Positions 1 to 8,696 of a stretch of DNA of 48,003 nucleotides are shown here, one piece after another. The DNA comes from Actinomycetota bacterium. GTDB lineage: Bacteria; Actinomycetota; Acidimicrobiia; Acidimicrobiales; Acidimicrobilacustridaceae. Under the pieces are notes generated by a model. That model worked only from the letters and a program-made list of their open reading frames with translations, did not search any database and was not told the origin of the DNA. The first letter of the stretch is position 1. Each line of letters opens with the position of its first letter. A program made the translations under genes and the position numbers. The stretch spans positions 1-48,003 of the forward strand of contig WLMU01000006.1 in the NCBI GenBank assembly GCA_009700115.1, given 5' to 3'.

Positions 1-276
1 AAGTCCGGAATCGGTGTGTCCGCAGCTCGAGTCGCCAATGCCGCTGAACTTTTTGCCGAAGGTCCATCACGAGTCGTTGTCTGTGTTGAACCCGAGTCAA
101 TGGGCATCGTCGAAAACTTGTGTGCCGAAGCTGGGGTACCGGTGTCACGCATCGGTGTTGCTGGCGGGGATCGATTCTCGATCAAGGGGTTGGTTGACCT
201 TCCCTTGTCAGATGTCATTGATGCGTGGACCAATCACATTCCGGCGGCTCTCGGAGCCGGAACTGCTCAGGACTAA
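1..276 (+). CDS. purL: Phosphoribosylformylglycinamidine synthase subunit PurL, C-terminal end (partial)
   Basis: The reading frame is open from the first base and ends with TAA; only about 91 residues of the C-terminus are inside the window. The segment 'GIGVSAARVANAAELF' and the following beta-alpha pattern match the C-terminal AIRS-like domain of PurL, which makes formylglycinamidine ribonucleotide in purine synthesis. The call is strengthened by purF starting 3 nt after the stop and purM after that, a common purL-purF-purM order. Catalytic residues are upstream of the window and cannot be checked. Confidence 0.85.
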   Translation, partial: KSGIGVSAARVANAAELFAEGPSRVVVCVEPESMGIVENLCAEAGVPVSRIGVAGGDRFSIKGLVDLPLSDVIDAWTNHIPAALGAGTAQD

Positions 277-279
277 ATC

Positions 280-1845
280 ATGCAAACTGACTACGTGGAT
301 CCAGACGACGACACACCAAAAGAAGCTTGTGGTGTGTTTGGTGTCTATGCACCAGGTCAAGCGGTATCGCATCTCACCTACTTAGGTTTGTATGCGCTGC
401 AACATCGTGGTCAAGAAGCCGCAGGCATGGCAGTGAGCGATGGCTCAACCGTTACGGTCGTAAAAGACACCGGTCTGGTTTCAAACGCGTTCGACGATCG
501 AACGCTTGCTGCTCTCACTGGCCACCTCGCCATCGGCCACACGCGCTACTCCACGACCGGTTCAAGTGTTTGGCATAACGCGCAACCGGTGTACCGCAAC
601 GTTGGCGCGCACACCGTCGCGATCGCTCACAATGGCAACCTTGTCAACACTGCGGAACTCGCCGATCAGTTGGGGATGCTTCCGGGAACCGTGAGTTCCG
701 ACAGTGATGTCATGGCGGAACTGCTCGCCTCAGAACTTGCGAAGAACCCCGATGAAAGTGCCGATCATCGTGCACTCGAACGGGCGATGCTGGCGATTCT
801 CCCTCAGCTCAAAGGCGCATTCTCCGTAGTTGCCATGGACGAAGGACACGTCATTGGTGTTCGAGATCCCAACGGTTTCCGTCCGTTGTGCCTCGGCAAA
901 CTCGATAACGGATGGGTGCTCGCGTCGGAAAGCCCTGCGCTCGATGTCGTAGGAGCACATTTGGTTCGTGAACTCGAACCCGGTGAAATGATCATCATCG
1001 ACGCCACCGGATATCGCGCAGTGCGCGTGTTTGAACCGGCGGCAGTCGATCCGAAGTTGTGCTTGTTCGAGTTCGTCTATTTCGCACGACCCGACACTCG
1101 CCTGTATGGGCAAAGTGTGCACCAAGCGCGAGTGCGCATGGGCGAGAAACTCGCTGAACAAGCCCCGGTCGAAGCAGATCTAGTTATGGGTGTTCCTGAA
1201 TCGGGCATCCCAGCCGCCGAAGGGTATGCACGGAGCTCCGGCATTCCGTTTGGGCAGGGGCTTGTAAAGAACCGCTATATCGGCCGCACCTTTATCGCGC
1301 CGAATCAGGAAATGCGCGCTCTCGGTGTGCGAATGAAGCTCAATCCGTTACGTGACAACATTGCCGGGCGTCGTCTTGTTGTTGTCGATGATTCGATCGT
1401 GAGAGGCACAACGACTCGAGCGATGGTCTCGATGCTGCGCGAAGCCGGTGCGGCCGAAGTGCATATGCGCGTTTCATCTCCGCCATACAAGTGGCCATGT
1501 TTTTACGGCATGGATACCGGCACTCGGGGCGAACTTCTCGCGGCGAATATGAGCGTCGATGAAATTCGCGAATATCTCAACGTCGATTCGTTGTCGTATC
1601 TGACTCTTGATCGATTGCTCACTGCCACCGGTGCTGTCGGTGCGGGTTTCTGCGATGCATGTTTGACCGGTAACTATCCCGTTGCGATTCCGGAAGAACT
1701 TGGCAAGCACATTCTTGAAATGCCTTCGGCTTCAACACCTGAAACGAGTGAAGCTGGGAGTGTCGCCGAAACGCTTTCGGTTGCATCGACGCTTCCCGCT
1801 CAAGAGGCACTCTCCTTTACTTCCCCGGAAGAGACCAATGACTGA
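280..1845 (+). CDS. purF: Amidophosphoribosyltransferase
   Basis: This enzyme transfers glutamine-derived ammonia to PRPP, the first committed step of purine synthesis. The N-terminal Ntn glutaminase domain has its nucleophile at Cys17 in 'KEACGVFG', so a propeptide of about 16 residues is probably removed. The C-terminal phosphoribosyltransferase domain carries the PRPP loop 'VVVDDSIVRGTT'. Cysteines in 'KLCLFEF', 'WPCFYG' and 'FCDACLTG' are placed like the 4Fe-4S ligands of the oxygen-sensitive Bacillus-type enzyme (family knowledge). After the core there is a Ser/Thr/Glu-rich tail of about 40 residues of unknown role. The stop overlaps the purM start by 8 nt, implying translational coupling. 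Confidence 0.97.
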   Translation: MQTDYVDPDDDTPKEACGVFGVYAPGQAVSHLTYLGLYALQHRGQEAAGMAVSDGSTVTVVKDTGLVSNAFDDRTLAALTGHLAIGHTRYSTTGSSVWHNAQPVYRNVGAHTVAIAHNGNLVNTAELADQLGMLPGTVSSDSDVMAELLASELAKNPDESADHRALERAMLAILPQLKGAFSVVAMDEGHVIGVRDPNGFRPLCLGKLDNGWVLASESPALDVVGAHLVRELEPGEMIIIDATGYRAVRVFEPAAVDPKLCLFEFVYFARPDTRLYGQSVHQARVRMGEKLAEQAPVEADLVMGVPESGIPAAEGYARSSGIPFGQGLVKNRYIGRTFIAPNQEMRALGVRMKLNPLRDNIAGRRLVVVDDSIVRGTTTRAMVSMLREAGAAEVHMRVSSPPYKWPCFYGMDTGTRGELLAANMSVDEIREYLNVDSLSYLTLDRLLTATGAVGAGFCDACLTGNYPVAIPEELGKHILEMPSASTPETSEAGSVAETLSVASTLPAQEALSFTSPEETND

Positions 1846-2887
1846 TGACGTGACGAACGGCGAAACCTACGCGGGCGCGGGCGTGAGCATTGATGCCGGC
1901 GAAGAAGCAGTCGATCGCATTAAGTCCCACGTTCGTTCGACGTTCCGTCCCGAAGTCATTGGCGACATTGGTGGCTTCGGCGGACTCTTTGCTCTCGACC
2001 TTGCTCGTTACAAGAAGCCAGTGCTTGTTTCATCGACCGATGGCGTTGGCACAAAGGCACTTGTTGCACAGGCCACCGGTCGTTTCACCACCATCGGCGT
2101 CGATCTTGTTGCGATGTGTGTTGACGACCTTGTTTGTCAAGGCGCCGAACCTTTGTTCTTCCTGGACTACATCGCTGTTGGCCGTCTCGACCCCGATCAC
2201 ATCGATCAATTGGTTGAGGGCGTGGCCGATGGTTGCCGCCAAGCAGGATGCGCGCTCATCGGTGGAGAAATGGCCGAACATCCCGGCGCGATGGAAGCCG
2301 GGGAATTTGATCTCGTCGGTTTTGCTGTCGGAATCGCCGATCGTGACGCGCTCATCACCGGGGCCACGATTACGCCCGGCGATGTTCTCATCGCACTGCC
2401 TTCGCAGAACTTGCGGTCGAATGGTTTCTCGTTGGCCCGTCGCGTTCTGCTCGAGAGAGCGCAACTTCCGCTTGATGGTCCAGCGTATAAAGGGGCGCAT
2501 CACTCACTTGCCGATGAGTTGCTTGCCCCTTCAGTAATTTTCTCGCCAGCGATTGCCGCACTTCAAAAGGCTGTTGATGTTCGCGGCGTGGCGCACATCA
2601 CCGGCGGGGGAATTCCTGGCAATCTCAATCGAGTACTTCCGCGCGGAACTGCGGCGGAAGTTACGCGGGGATCTTGGGAAGTACCGCCGATCTTCGGCGA
2701 AATACAGCGTCTCGGTTCTGTGGCCGACGAAGAGATGGACCGCGTGTTCAATATGGGTGTCGGCATGATTGTTGTCGTCCCAGAGTCAGACTCGTTTAAG
2801 GCACTTGATACCGCGCGTGCTTCGGGACACCGGGCCTCAGTGATCGGACACATCGTCGAAGGTGACGGCACTGTCCGCGTTGTCTGA
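1838..2887 (+). CDS. purM: Phosphoribosylformylglycinamidine cyclo-ligase (AIR synthetase)
   Basis: PurM closes the imidazole ring to give aminoimidazole ribonucleotide, using ATP. The listed ORF runs further upstream inside purF. The start chosen here is ATG 1838, which overlaps the purF stop and gives 349 residues, the normal family length. Family segments are visible: 'YAGAGVSIDAGEEAV' at the N-terminus, 'STDGVGTK', 'ALIGGEMAEHPG' and 'HITGGGIPGNLNR'. It belongs to the same operon as purL and purF. A gap of about 50 nt containing a possible promoter separates it from pyrE. Confidence 0.96.
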   Translation: MTDDVTNGETYAGAGVSIDAGEEAVDRIKSHVRSTFRPEVIGDIGGFGGLFALDLARYKKPVLVSSTDGVGTKALVAQATGRFTTIGVDLVAMCVDDLVCQGAEPLFFLDYIAVGRLDPDHIDQLVEGVADGCRQAGCALIGGEMAEHPGAMEAGEFDLVGFAVGIADRDALITGATITPGDVLIALPSQNLRSNGFSLARRVLLERAQLPLDGPAYKGAHHSLADELLAPSVIFSPAIAALQKAVDVRGVAHITGGGIPGNLNRVLPRGTAAEVTRGSWEVPPIFGEIQRLGSVADEEMDRVFNMGVGMIVVVPESDSFKALDTARASGHRASVIGHIVEGDGTVRVV

Positions 2888-2938
2888 CGCATACGAGACT
2901 CCTCTCGTGGTTGGCCGTGGGCCGGTAGGTTCATGGTC

Positions 2939-3499
2939 GTGAGTGACGCGACGACCAAACAGCTGTTAATCGATCATCTCCTTCGCTATTCGGTGCGAAC
3001 CGGTGATTTCACGTTGAAGTCCGGCAAGAAGAGTTCATGGTTCATCGACTCAAAGCAGACTGCCTGTCGTCCCGACGGGTTGTTGCTTTTGGCCGATCTT
3101 GCGCTCGATCTCATTCCCGCAGATGTCACTGCGATTGGTGGACTGACGGTGGGCGCTGATCCCGTTGCCTATGGCATCGCCGCTGTTGCTGCGACCCGAG
3201 GTCGATCGCTCCGATCCTTCACGATCCGCAAAGAGGCGAAGGATCACGGAGTTGCTGGTCGACTCGCGGGACCGCTCGAACCGGGCGACAAGTGCGTCAT
3301 CACCGACGACACCGTCACCCGTGGCACCTCGCCGATGGAAGCGGTGCACGTCGCTCGCGAACTTGGGGCCGAACCGGTCATGGTGCTGGTCGTTGTTGAT
3401 CGCGGCGGCACCTGTCAGGCCATGGCCGAGGCGGAAGGTCTGCAGTTTCGGGCGCTTGTGACCGCTCCGGAACTTGGATTTCCCTACGAAGGCGCCTGA
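2939..3499 (+). CDS. pyrE: Orotate phosphoribosyltransferase
   Basis: PyrE condenses orotate with PRPP to give OMP in pyrimidine synthesis. The protein shows 'FTLKSGKKSSWFID' near the N-terminus, 'FTIRKEAKDHGVAGRL' (the flexible catalytic loop with Lys residues) and the PRPP-binding loop 'CVITDDTVTRGTS'. The listed ORF begins at ATG 2933. GTG 2939 is preferred because a TAGGTT -10-like box ends 7 nt before it, the leaderless spacing seen at other genes here, while ATG 2933 would sit too close to that box to be transcribed. The difference is only two residues. Confidence 0.93.
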   Translation: MSDATTKQLLIDHLLRYSVRTGDFTLKSGKKSSWFIDSKQTACRPDGLLLLADLALDLIPADVTAIGGLTVGADPVAYGIAAVAATRGRSLRSFTIRKEAKDHGVAGRLAGPLEPGDKCVITDDTVTRGTSPMEAVHVARELGAEPVMVLVVVDRGGTCQAMAEAEGLQFRALVTAPELGFPYEGA

Positions 3500-3589
3500 A
3501 GCGGGCTGTCTGGGTCTCTAAAGGCCAATTGGGCCCCGGGGAAGCCGACTTGGGGCTGTCCATGGCTTGACGGGTAGCGTCTCGCCCCT

Positions 3590-4996
3590 ATGGCTGACTC
3601 AACTACCGCCGCATTTAGCATCCGTCTTCGCGTCCGTCTTGGGAATGAACCCGGGGCACTGGGCCATCTCGCTACCGCCATTGGGTCGGTTGGCGGAAAC
3701 ATTTGGTCGCTCGAAGGATTCGAGGCCAAGAAGGAATCGCTCGACGAAGACGTCGTCGTCAACTGCTCAAGCGAAGCGCATCAACAGCAAGTACTTGATG
3801 CTGTTCGCGCACTTTCCGATATCGAACTCCTTGAGTGGGAAGACCGAACGTTCGCGTTGCATGCCGGCGGCAAGGTGCACGTCATCAGCCGCATTCCCGT
3901 GAACGATCGAGACGACCTCTCGATGGCGTACACGCCAGGCGTTGCGCGAATTTGCACTGCGATCGAAAAGGATCCGTTGCTTTCGCACGACCTCACCATT
4001 CGCAAGAACACGGTTGCCATCGTGAGCGACGGCACAGCTGTTCTTGGTCTTGGTGACATCGGGCCGCTCGGTGCAATGCCCGTCATGGAAGGTAAAGCGC
4101 TGCTGTTTAAGGAATTTGCTGGCGTCGATGGTTTCCCCATCTGTCTCGACACCAAAGATCCTGAAGAAATCATTCGTACCGTTGTGAACATCGCTCCGTC
4201 ATTTGGCGGTATCAATCTTGAAGACATTGCCGCTCCGGCATGTTTCGTGGTGGAAGATCGCCTCAAGGAACTTCTTGACATCCCCGTGTTCCACGACGAT
4301 CAGCACGGCACGGCGGTTGTCACGCTTGCTGCGCTGATGAATGCACTCAAGATCGTCAACAAGAAGATGGAAGATCTCACCGTCGTCATCGCCGGCGTTG
4401 GTGCTGCGGGTGTTGCAATTTCGAAGATCCTCATGAATGCCGGTGTTCGCAACATCATTGGTGTCGACCGTGAAGGCGCTGTCTATAACGGGCGCGGCAA
4501 CCTCAATGTTGCCAAGCAGTGGTTTGCGGAAAACACCAACCCTGAAGGTCGCAAAGGTTCACTGGCTGACATCATGCCGGGCTCCGATGTATTCATTGGC
4601 GTGAGTGGCCCCAATCTCATTAATCGTCAGGACGTTCTGACGATGGCCAAGGATCCGATCGTGTTTGCTATGGCGAACCCCGATCCCGAGATTCGTCCGG
4701 AAGAAGCCGAAGGCTGTGTTGCCGTTATGGCAACGGGCCGAAGCGATTTCCCGAACCAGATCAATAACGTCCTTGCATTCCCCGGTATTTTCCGTGGCGC
4801 GCTCGATTGTGGCGCAACGCAGATCACCGAGAACATGAAAGTTGCGGCGGCGTATGCAATTGCGAATGCAGTAAGCGCAGAGGACCTTGCCCCCGATCAC
4901 ATCATCCCGTCAGTGTTCGATAAGCGAATTGCGCCGCTGGTTGCCGCTGCTGCTGCCGAAGCCGCCATTCGTGACGGCGTTATTCGAAAGCGCTGA
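3590..4996 (+). CDS. NAD(P)-dependent malic enzyme with N-terminal ACT domain
   Basis: This enzyme oxidatively decarboxylates malate to pyruvate. Residues 1-85 form an ACT domain ('RLGNEPGALGHLATAIGSVGG'), a small-molecule sensing module that suggests allosteric control, followed by the malic enzyme core: 'MAYTPGVARIC', 'PVMEGKALLFKEFAGVD', 'FHDDQHGTAVV' and a Rossmann loop 'VIAGVGAAGVAISK'. The length of 468 residues fits the short bacterial form plus ACT. A TAGCGT box 9 nt before the ATG and the absence of a Shine-Dalgarno sequence suggest a leaderless mRNA. The cofactor (NAD or NADP) cannot be decided from sequence alone. Confidence 0.93.
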   Translation: MADSTTAAFSIRLRVRLGNEPGALGHLATAIGSVGGNIWSLEGFEAKKESLDEDVVVNCSSEAHQQQVLDAVRALSDIELLEWEDRTFALHAGGKVHVISRIPVNDRDDLSMAYTPGVARICTAIEKDPLLSHDLTIRKNTVAIVSDGTAVLGLGDIGPLGAMPVMEGKALLFKEFAGVDGFPICLDTKDPEEIIRTVVNIAPSFGGINLEDIAAPACFVVEDRLKELLDIPVFHDDQHGTAVVTLAALMNALKIVNKKMEDLTVVIAGVGAAGVAISKILMNAGVRNIIGVDREGAVYNGRGNLNVAKQWFAENTNPEGRKGSLADIMPGSDVFIGVSGPNLINRQDVLTMAKDPIVFAMANPDPEIRPEEAEGCVAVMATGRSDFPNQINNVLAFPGIFRGALDCGATQITENMKVAAAYAIANAVSAEDLAPDHIIPSVFDKRIAPLVAAAAAEAAIRDGVIRKR

Positions 4997-5001
4997 ACAA
5001 C

Positions 5002-5727
5002 GTGTCGCGGTTCGACGGGATCACTTTTGATTTCTGGGACACGCTCGTACGAGCTGATACCGCCGCGACTCGAGTGCAGCGCCGCCTTGCCATTGCCGAG
5101 GTTCTGGCTAGTCACGGACTTCCTGCTGAACATGGCGAGATCAATGCCGCGTTCGACGAAGCATGGAAGCGATTCGATGCCTCATGGGGACTTGGCGAGC
5201 AGTTCACCGGGGAACATGCCGCCGAAACAGTGCTCGAGGTTCTCGGACATACAAGCGATGAACAGGTTCGTATCCGAGTCATCGACGCGTACCTGTCTGC
5301 GCCGCGCACAATGCAGCTTGACCTCACAGACAACCTCGTTTCAACCTTGAGCGCTCTGAAAGAAGCGGGGTTACGCATCGGAATTGTGTGCGATGTCGGG
5401 CTCACTCCGTCACCGGTGTTGCGTGACTACCTCGAAGGCCATGGAGTCTTGGCGATGTTCGACCACTGGTCGTTTTCTGATGAGGTCGGCGTTTACAAAC
5501 CGCACGCCGCCATTTTTGAACATGCACTTGCTGGCCTCGGCGGCATTGATCCATCGCGAGCCGCGCATATCGGCGACCTTCGCCGAACCGATATTGCCGG
5601 GGCCAAAGCGATGGGGATGTTGGCGCTGCGTTACCGGGGTGTCACCGATGATGATCCCGAACACGGTCCCGAAGGCGATGTCGTTATCGATGATCACGCC
5701 GAGGTACCCAGCGCTCTCGGCCTCTGA
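5002..5727 (+). CDS. HAD-superfamily hydrolase
   Basis: A predicted small-molecule phosphatase of the HAD superfamily. The nucleophile motif is 'ITFDFWDTLV' near residue 10, motif II lies in 'GIVCDVG', the motif III Lys in 'VGVYKPHAAIF', and motif IV in 'AHIGDLRRTDIAGAKAMGM'. An all-alpha cap of about 100 residues follows motif I, typical of subclass C1. The GTG start lies 5 nt after the malic enzyme stop, so the two are probably co-transcribed. The substrate is unknown. Confidence 0.88.
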   Translation: MSRFDGITFDFWDTLVRADTAATRVQRRLAIAEVLASHGLPAEHGEINAAFDEAWKRFDASWGLGEQFTGEHAAETVLEVLGHTSDEQVRIRVIDAYLSAPRTMQLDLTDNLVSTLSALKEAGLRIGIVCDVGLTPSPVLRDYLEGHGVLAMFDHWSFSDEVGVYKPHAAIFEHALAGLGGIDPSRAAHIGDLRRTDIAGAKAMGMLALRYRGVTDDDPEHGPEGDVVIDDHAEVPSALGL

Positions 5728-5810
5728 GGCGTTTGAGCCCCAGTTTCGGGGACGGAGGTTCGTCCTGTGTGCCACAGTTGGCCCCCACAACTTCTCAAGG
5801 GGGAACTCTC

Positions 5811-6731
5811 GTGGCACTTGATCCGCAGGCAAAGGTCATTCTCGATTTCATGGCCGAGAGCGGCTTCACGTTCGAGGGGAAGACCCCAGAAGAACTTCGT
5901 AGCGGCATGGGGCTCACCGCAATGCCGAGTCCGATTGAACTGGCAAGCATCACTGATCGGACTATTCCAGGCCCGGCTGGAGAGATTCCGGTGCGCATTT
6001 ATCGTCCGAGCACCGATGCGGGTTTGCCGGTCACGGTGTTCTTCCACGGTGGCGGTTGGGTCGTTGGCGATCTCGAGTCACACGATCACTGCTGTCGTGT
6101 CATCGCGTCGAAGGCTGACTGCGTCGTTGTGGCCATCGATTACCGCCTTGCGCCCGAAGCAAAGTTTCCTGCCGCGATAGACGACGCGTGGGCAGCGACC
6201 GAATGGGTGGCAACGCACGGCGATGAACTGAACGTCGATGCATCACGACTCGCGGTTGCGGGCGATAGCGCCGGCGGCAACCTTGCCGCTGTTGTCGCCA
6301 ACATCTCTCGTGATCACGAACACGTCGAAATCATTCAGCAGGCACTGATCTACCCCGTCACCGATGGCACATGCGATCGCCCATCGATGACAGAAAATGC
6401 CGAGGGCTACCTGCTCTCCCGCAATGCCATGGACTGGTTCCACGAGCACTACACGGTCACGGTCGAAGATCTCAGCGATCCGCGTTATTCGCCGATTTTT
6501 TCTGACCTCGCTGGCGCGCCTGCTGCAGTCGTGGTCACGGCCGGGTTCGATCCGTTGCGTGACCAAGGAAATGCCTACGCCGCGAAACTTCTCGAGGCAG
6601 GTGTTGACGTTGACCACGTGGAATACGAAGGCATGTTCCACGGGTTCTTCTCGATGGATGCCGGTCTGAACGTCGCCCTGGAAGCTCAAGATCAGGTGGC
6701 AGCAGCCTTGAAGAACGCCTTCGCTCGGTGA
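5811..6731 (+). CDS. Alpha/beta hydrolase, hormone-sensitive-lipase family
   Basis: A predicted carboxylesterase or lipase. The oxyanion-hole motif 'FFHGGGWVVGD', the nucleophile elbow 'VAGDSAGGNLAA', the acid residue in 'AGFDPLRDQGNAYA' and the catalytic His in 'GMFHGFFSM' are all present in family order. The listed ORF starts at TTG 5733 in a stretch with no homology. GTG 5811 is preferred because a good Shine-Dalgarno (AAGGGGG) precedes it, giving 306 residues, the normal length. Its TGA overlaps the GTG of the next esterase gene by 4 nt. Confidence 0.9.
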   Translation: MALDPQAKVILDFMAESGFTFEGKTPEELRSGMGLTAMPSPIELASITDRTIPGPAGEIPVRIYRPSTDAGLPVTVFFHGGGWVVGDLESHDHCCRVIASKADCVVVAIDYRLAPEAKFPAAIDDAWAATEWVATHGDELNVDASRLAVAGDSAGGNLAAVVANISRDHEHVEIIQQALIYPVTDGTCDRPSMTENAEGYLLSRNAMDWFHEHYTVTVEDLSDPRYSPIFSDLAGAPAAVVVTAGFDPLRDQGNAYAAKLLEAGVDVDHVEYEGMFHGFFSMDAGLNVALEAQDQVAAALKNAFAR

Positions 6732-7774
6732 TTCGAGTTGTACGCGCCTCAGTCGTTGCACTCGCATTGGGGACTGTTTTGTTGGGTTGTTCGCGTGGGT
6801 CTTCCTCGCAAACAGCGCCATCAACTTCGTCAGGTATCTCAACGACCACCGCAACTGCCTTGAGCACCGTGTATGAGCCGTACGCCAACGCCCGCGTTGC
6901 AGTCGACCCTCAGGGAACGGTGACCGAAGCGACCATCACGACACCCGATGGTCGCGTTCGTCGCTACCGCACCTACGTTCCTGCTTCTCTGGTTGTCGGC
7001 ACAAAAGTTCCGTTACTTGTTGCACTTCATGGTGGACTCGGCGATGCAGAACAATTCGAAACCAATAGCGGATTCGATGGACTTGCTGAGTCGAATCAAT
7101 TCGTCGTGGTCTATCCCGACGGCACAAATGCGCAAGCAGACAGCCGAAAGTTACTGACATGGAACGGCGGGATGTGTTGCGGTGCCGCTGCTGCGCAGAA
7201 CGTCGACGATGTTGGATTCATTGCGCAAGTAATCGACGCGGTTGTGGCGGCATTGCCGATTGACGAACACCGAGTTTTCGCCACCGGCCATTCCAACGGA
7301 GCCATTCTCTCGTACCGCTTGGCATGTGAGCTCGGTGATCGAATTTCAGCGATTGGTGTACAGGCTGGAGTGCTGGGCGTTCCGTGCACGCCGACCAAAC
7401 CAGTGAGCGTGTTCCACCTTCACGGTTTGGCCGACACAAACATTCCGATTGGTGGCGGCAGGGGTACAGGAGTTTCGGGTGTTGTGTTTCCCTCTCCGCG
7501 AGAAGCCCCTCTGGTATTCGCTCAAAGCAATCGGTGCACGTTGGGTCCCGTGGATCAGTTCGATCCGAACAATCCAGATGTCGTCGCGCAGACGTGGTCG
7601 GGCTGTTCTGAGTCCCGCTCGGTTCAGTTCGTTACCGTCGCTGGGGCTTCGCACGCATGGATGGGACACAGCGCTGTGAACTCTGGGGCCGTGTCGCTGG
7701 TTGGCGTTCCCTACCAGGGGTTCGACGCGAGTCGAGCAATCTGGTCGTTCCTCGCCGCGCAACCTTCTCGCTGA
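6728..7774 (+). CDS. Secreted lipoprotein esterase, PHB-depolymerase/LpqC-like
   Basis: A predicted exported lipid-anchored esterase. Residues 1-22 form a lipoprotein signal ending in the lipobox 'VLLGC', followed by a Ser/Thr-rich linker. The catalytic domain shows 'PLLVALHGGLGDAEQF', 'VVYPDGTN', 'WNGGMCCG', the nucleophile elbow 'ATGHSNGAIL' and 'FHLHGLADTNIP', features of the esterase_phb/LpqC group whose members act on polyester or feruloyl ester bonds. The actual substrate is not known. It is translationally coupled to the upstream hydrolase (GTGA overlap) and followed by a strong terminator. Confidence 0.88.
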   Translation: MIRVVRASVVALALGTVLLGCSRGSSSQTAPSTSSGISTTTATALSTVYEPYANARVAVDPQGTVTEATITTPDGRVRRYRTYVPASLVVGTKVPLLVALHGGLGDAEQFETNSGFDGLAESNQFVVVYPDGTNAQADSRKLLTWNGGMCCGAAAAQNVDDVGFIAQVIDAVVAALPIDEHRVFATGHSNGAILSYRLACELGDRISAIGVQAGVLGVPCTPTKPVSVFHLHGLADTNIPIGGGRGTGVSGVVFPSPREAPLVFAQSNRCTLGPVDQFDPNNPDVVAQTWSGCSESRSVQFVTVAGASHAWMGHSAVNSGAVSLVGVPYQGFDASRAIWSFLAAQPSR

Positions 7775-7797
7775 GGAACCGCATCGGCACGCATTGC

Positions 7798-7828
7798 AAA
7801 AGGCCCGGGCGCAGAGCCCGGGCCTTTT
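7798..7828. terminator. Intrinsic terminator, probably bidirectional
   Basis: A perfect 13-bp inverted repeat AAAAGGCCCGGGC / GCCCGGGCCTTTT with a 5-nt loop GCAGA. It has a T-run on either strand, so it can end both the plus-strand esterase transcript and the minus-strand tRNA transcript that converge here. Confidence 0.9.
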
Positions 7829-7833
7829 CACTG

Positions 7834-7906
7834 TGGTCGGGACCGGCGTCGATCCGGTGACCTACCGCTTTTCAGGCGGCCGCTCTGCCAACTGAGCTAC
7901 CCGACC
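7834..7906 (-). tRNA. tRNA-Phe(GAA)
   Basis: A 73-nt cloverleaf on the minus strand: 7-bp acceptor GGTCGGG/CCCGACC, D-arm GCTC...GAGC, anticodon loop CTGAAAA with anticodon GAA, discriminator A, no encoded CCA. The T-arm is ACCGG-ATCGACG-CCGGT. Position 54 is A instead of the nearly universal T, whereas the two neighbouring tRNAs have normal TTC. It is last in a Glu-Asp-Phe minus-strand cluster. Confidence 0.93.
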
Positions 7907-7956
7907 GTGGAGACCAAGTCTCCGTCCCTGACGCCCCGGCGAACCGGTGCGGCAGT

Positions 7957-8034
7957 TGGCGGTCCCGACGGGATTTGAACCCGCGACCTCCGGCTTGACA
8001 GGCCGGCGTGCACTCCAAACTGCACCACGGGACC
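7957..8034 (-). tRNA. tRNA-Asp(GTC)
   Basis: Minus-strand cloverleaf with acceptor GGTCCCG/CGGGACC, anticodon stem CCGGC/GCCGG around loop CTGTCAA (anticodon GTC), T-arm GCGGG-TTCAAAT-CCCGT, and discriminator G as usual for tRNA-Asp. A CCA triplet is encoded directly after the discriminator, unlike in its two neighbours. Confidence 0.95.
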
Positions 8035-8047
8035 AGAAACTGCTGCG

Positions 8048-8120
8048 TACCCCCAACGGGATTCGAACCCGTGTTACCTGCGTGAAAGGCAGGCGTCCTA
8101 GGCCGCTGGACGATGGGGGC
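8048..8120 (-). tRNA. tRNA-Glu(TTC)
   Basis: A 73-nt minus-strand cloverleaf with acceptor GCCCCCA/TGGGGGT, anticodon stem CCTGC/GCAGG around loop CTTTCAC (anticodon TTC), T-arm ACGGG-TTCGAAT-CCCGT, discriminator A, and no encoded CCA. First gene of the three-tRNA cluster. Confidence 0.95.
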
Positions 8121-8206
8121 TCTTGCGCCGCTAGGGCCTGCAGACCATAGCAGCACCATTCCGTCGGTCCCCAATGCCAGCGGTTGACGCGGTGAGGGAG
8201 GTGGTC

Positions 8207-8695
8207 TCAGACGGTCCGGGCAAGAGCATCGACGACCATGCCCACCAACACACCGAGGAATTCGTAGAGGGCCCATGCCGGAAGTTCCGGGTCATCGGGC
8301 TCAAGCTGAGGAAAGCCGTCCTCGCTGACATCAAGCCGGGTCCCGAGGACAAGCCGGACCGTGTTGAGCCCAACCATCCAGGTCTCAAGCGTGGCTCGAT
8401 CAAGTTCGGTGTCTCGAGCGGTCGCTGAGACTCGCTCAAGAGCTTCCCGTCGGGTGCGGAGCAGATCGCTATGGACCAGATCGCGGTAGGCCTCGTTGAC
8501 TGATTCATCAGATGCATGGGCGACAGGGAAGACACGACGAAGCATGGGGTCGCGCTCGGGTGAGTTTTCGTCGTCGAGTGCCGCAAGTACGTCGTCGCAC
8601 ACCGCGGCGATGACTTCGCGCAAGTCGTCACGCAGATTGATGATGAACCGATCGGGGCCTTTACTTTGAATCGTGCGCTTGAATCCGAAGGCCAT
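8207..8695 (-). CDS. DUF2017 family protein
   Basis: A 162-residue, mostly helical protein. The listed ORF extends upstream through clpS. The start is ATG at 8695, one base after the clpS stop (TGACATG), giving 'MAFGFKRTIQ'. It matches the actinobacterial DUF2017 family, which is regularly found beside clpS; its biochemical role is not established. Acidic helices such as 'VIAAVCDDVLAALDDE' are visible; there are no membrane segments. The tight coupling to ClpS suggests a role related to the Clp protease adaptor, but that is inference. Confidence 0.85.
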   Translation of the reverse strand: MAFGFKRTIQSKGPDRFIINLRDDLREVIAAVCDDVLAALDDENSPERDPMLRRVFPVAHASDESVNEAYRDLVHSDLLRTRREALERVSATARDTELDRATLETWMVGLNTVRLVLGTRLDVSEDGFPQLEPDDPELPAWALYEFLGVLVGMVVDALARTV

Positions 8696-8696
8696 G

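Noticed and set aside
730-1161. Minus-strand ORF of 143 residues inside purF
   Set aside because: Lies entirely antisense to conserved purF coding sequence; composition is Arg/His-rich shadow sequence with no family features.
7775-8206. tRNA cluster as a mobile-element attachment site
   Set aside because: No integrase gene and no repeated tRNA 3' end is seen within the window.
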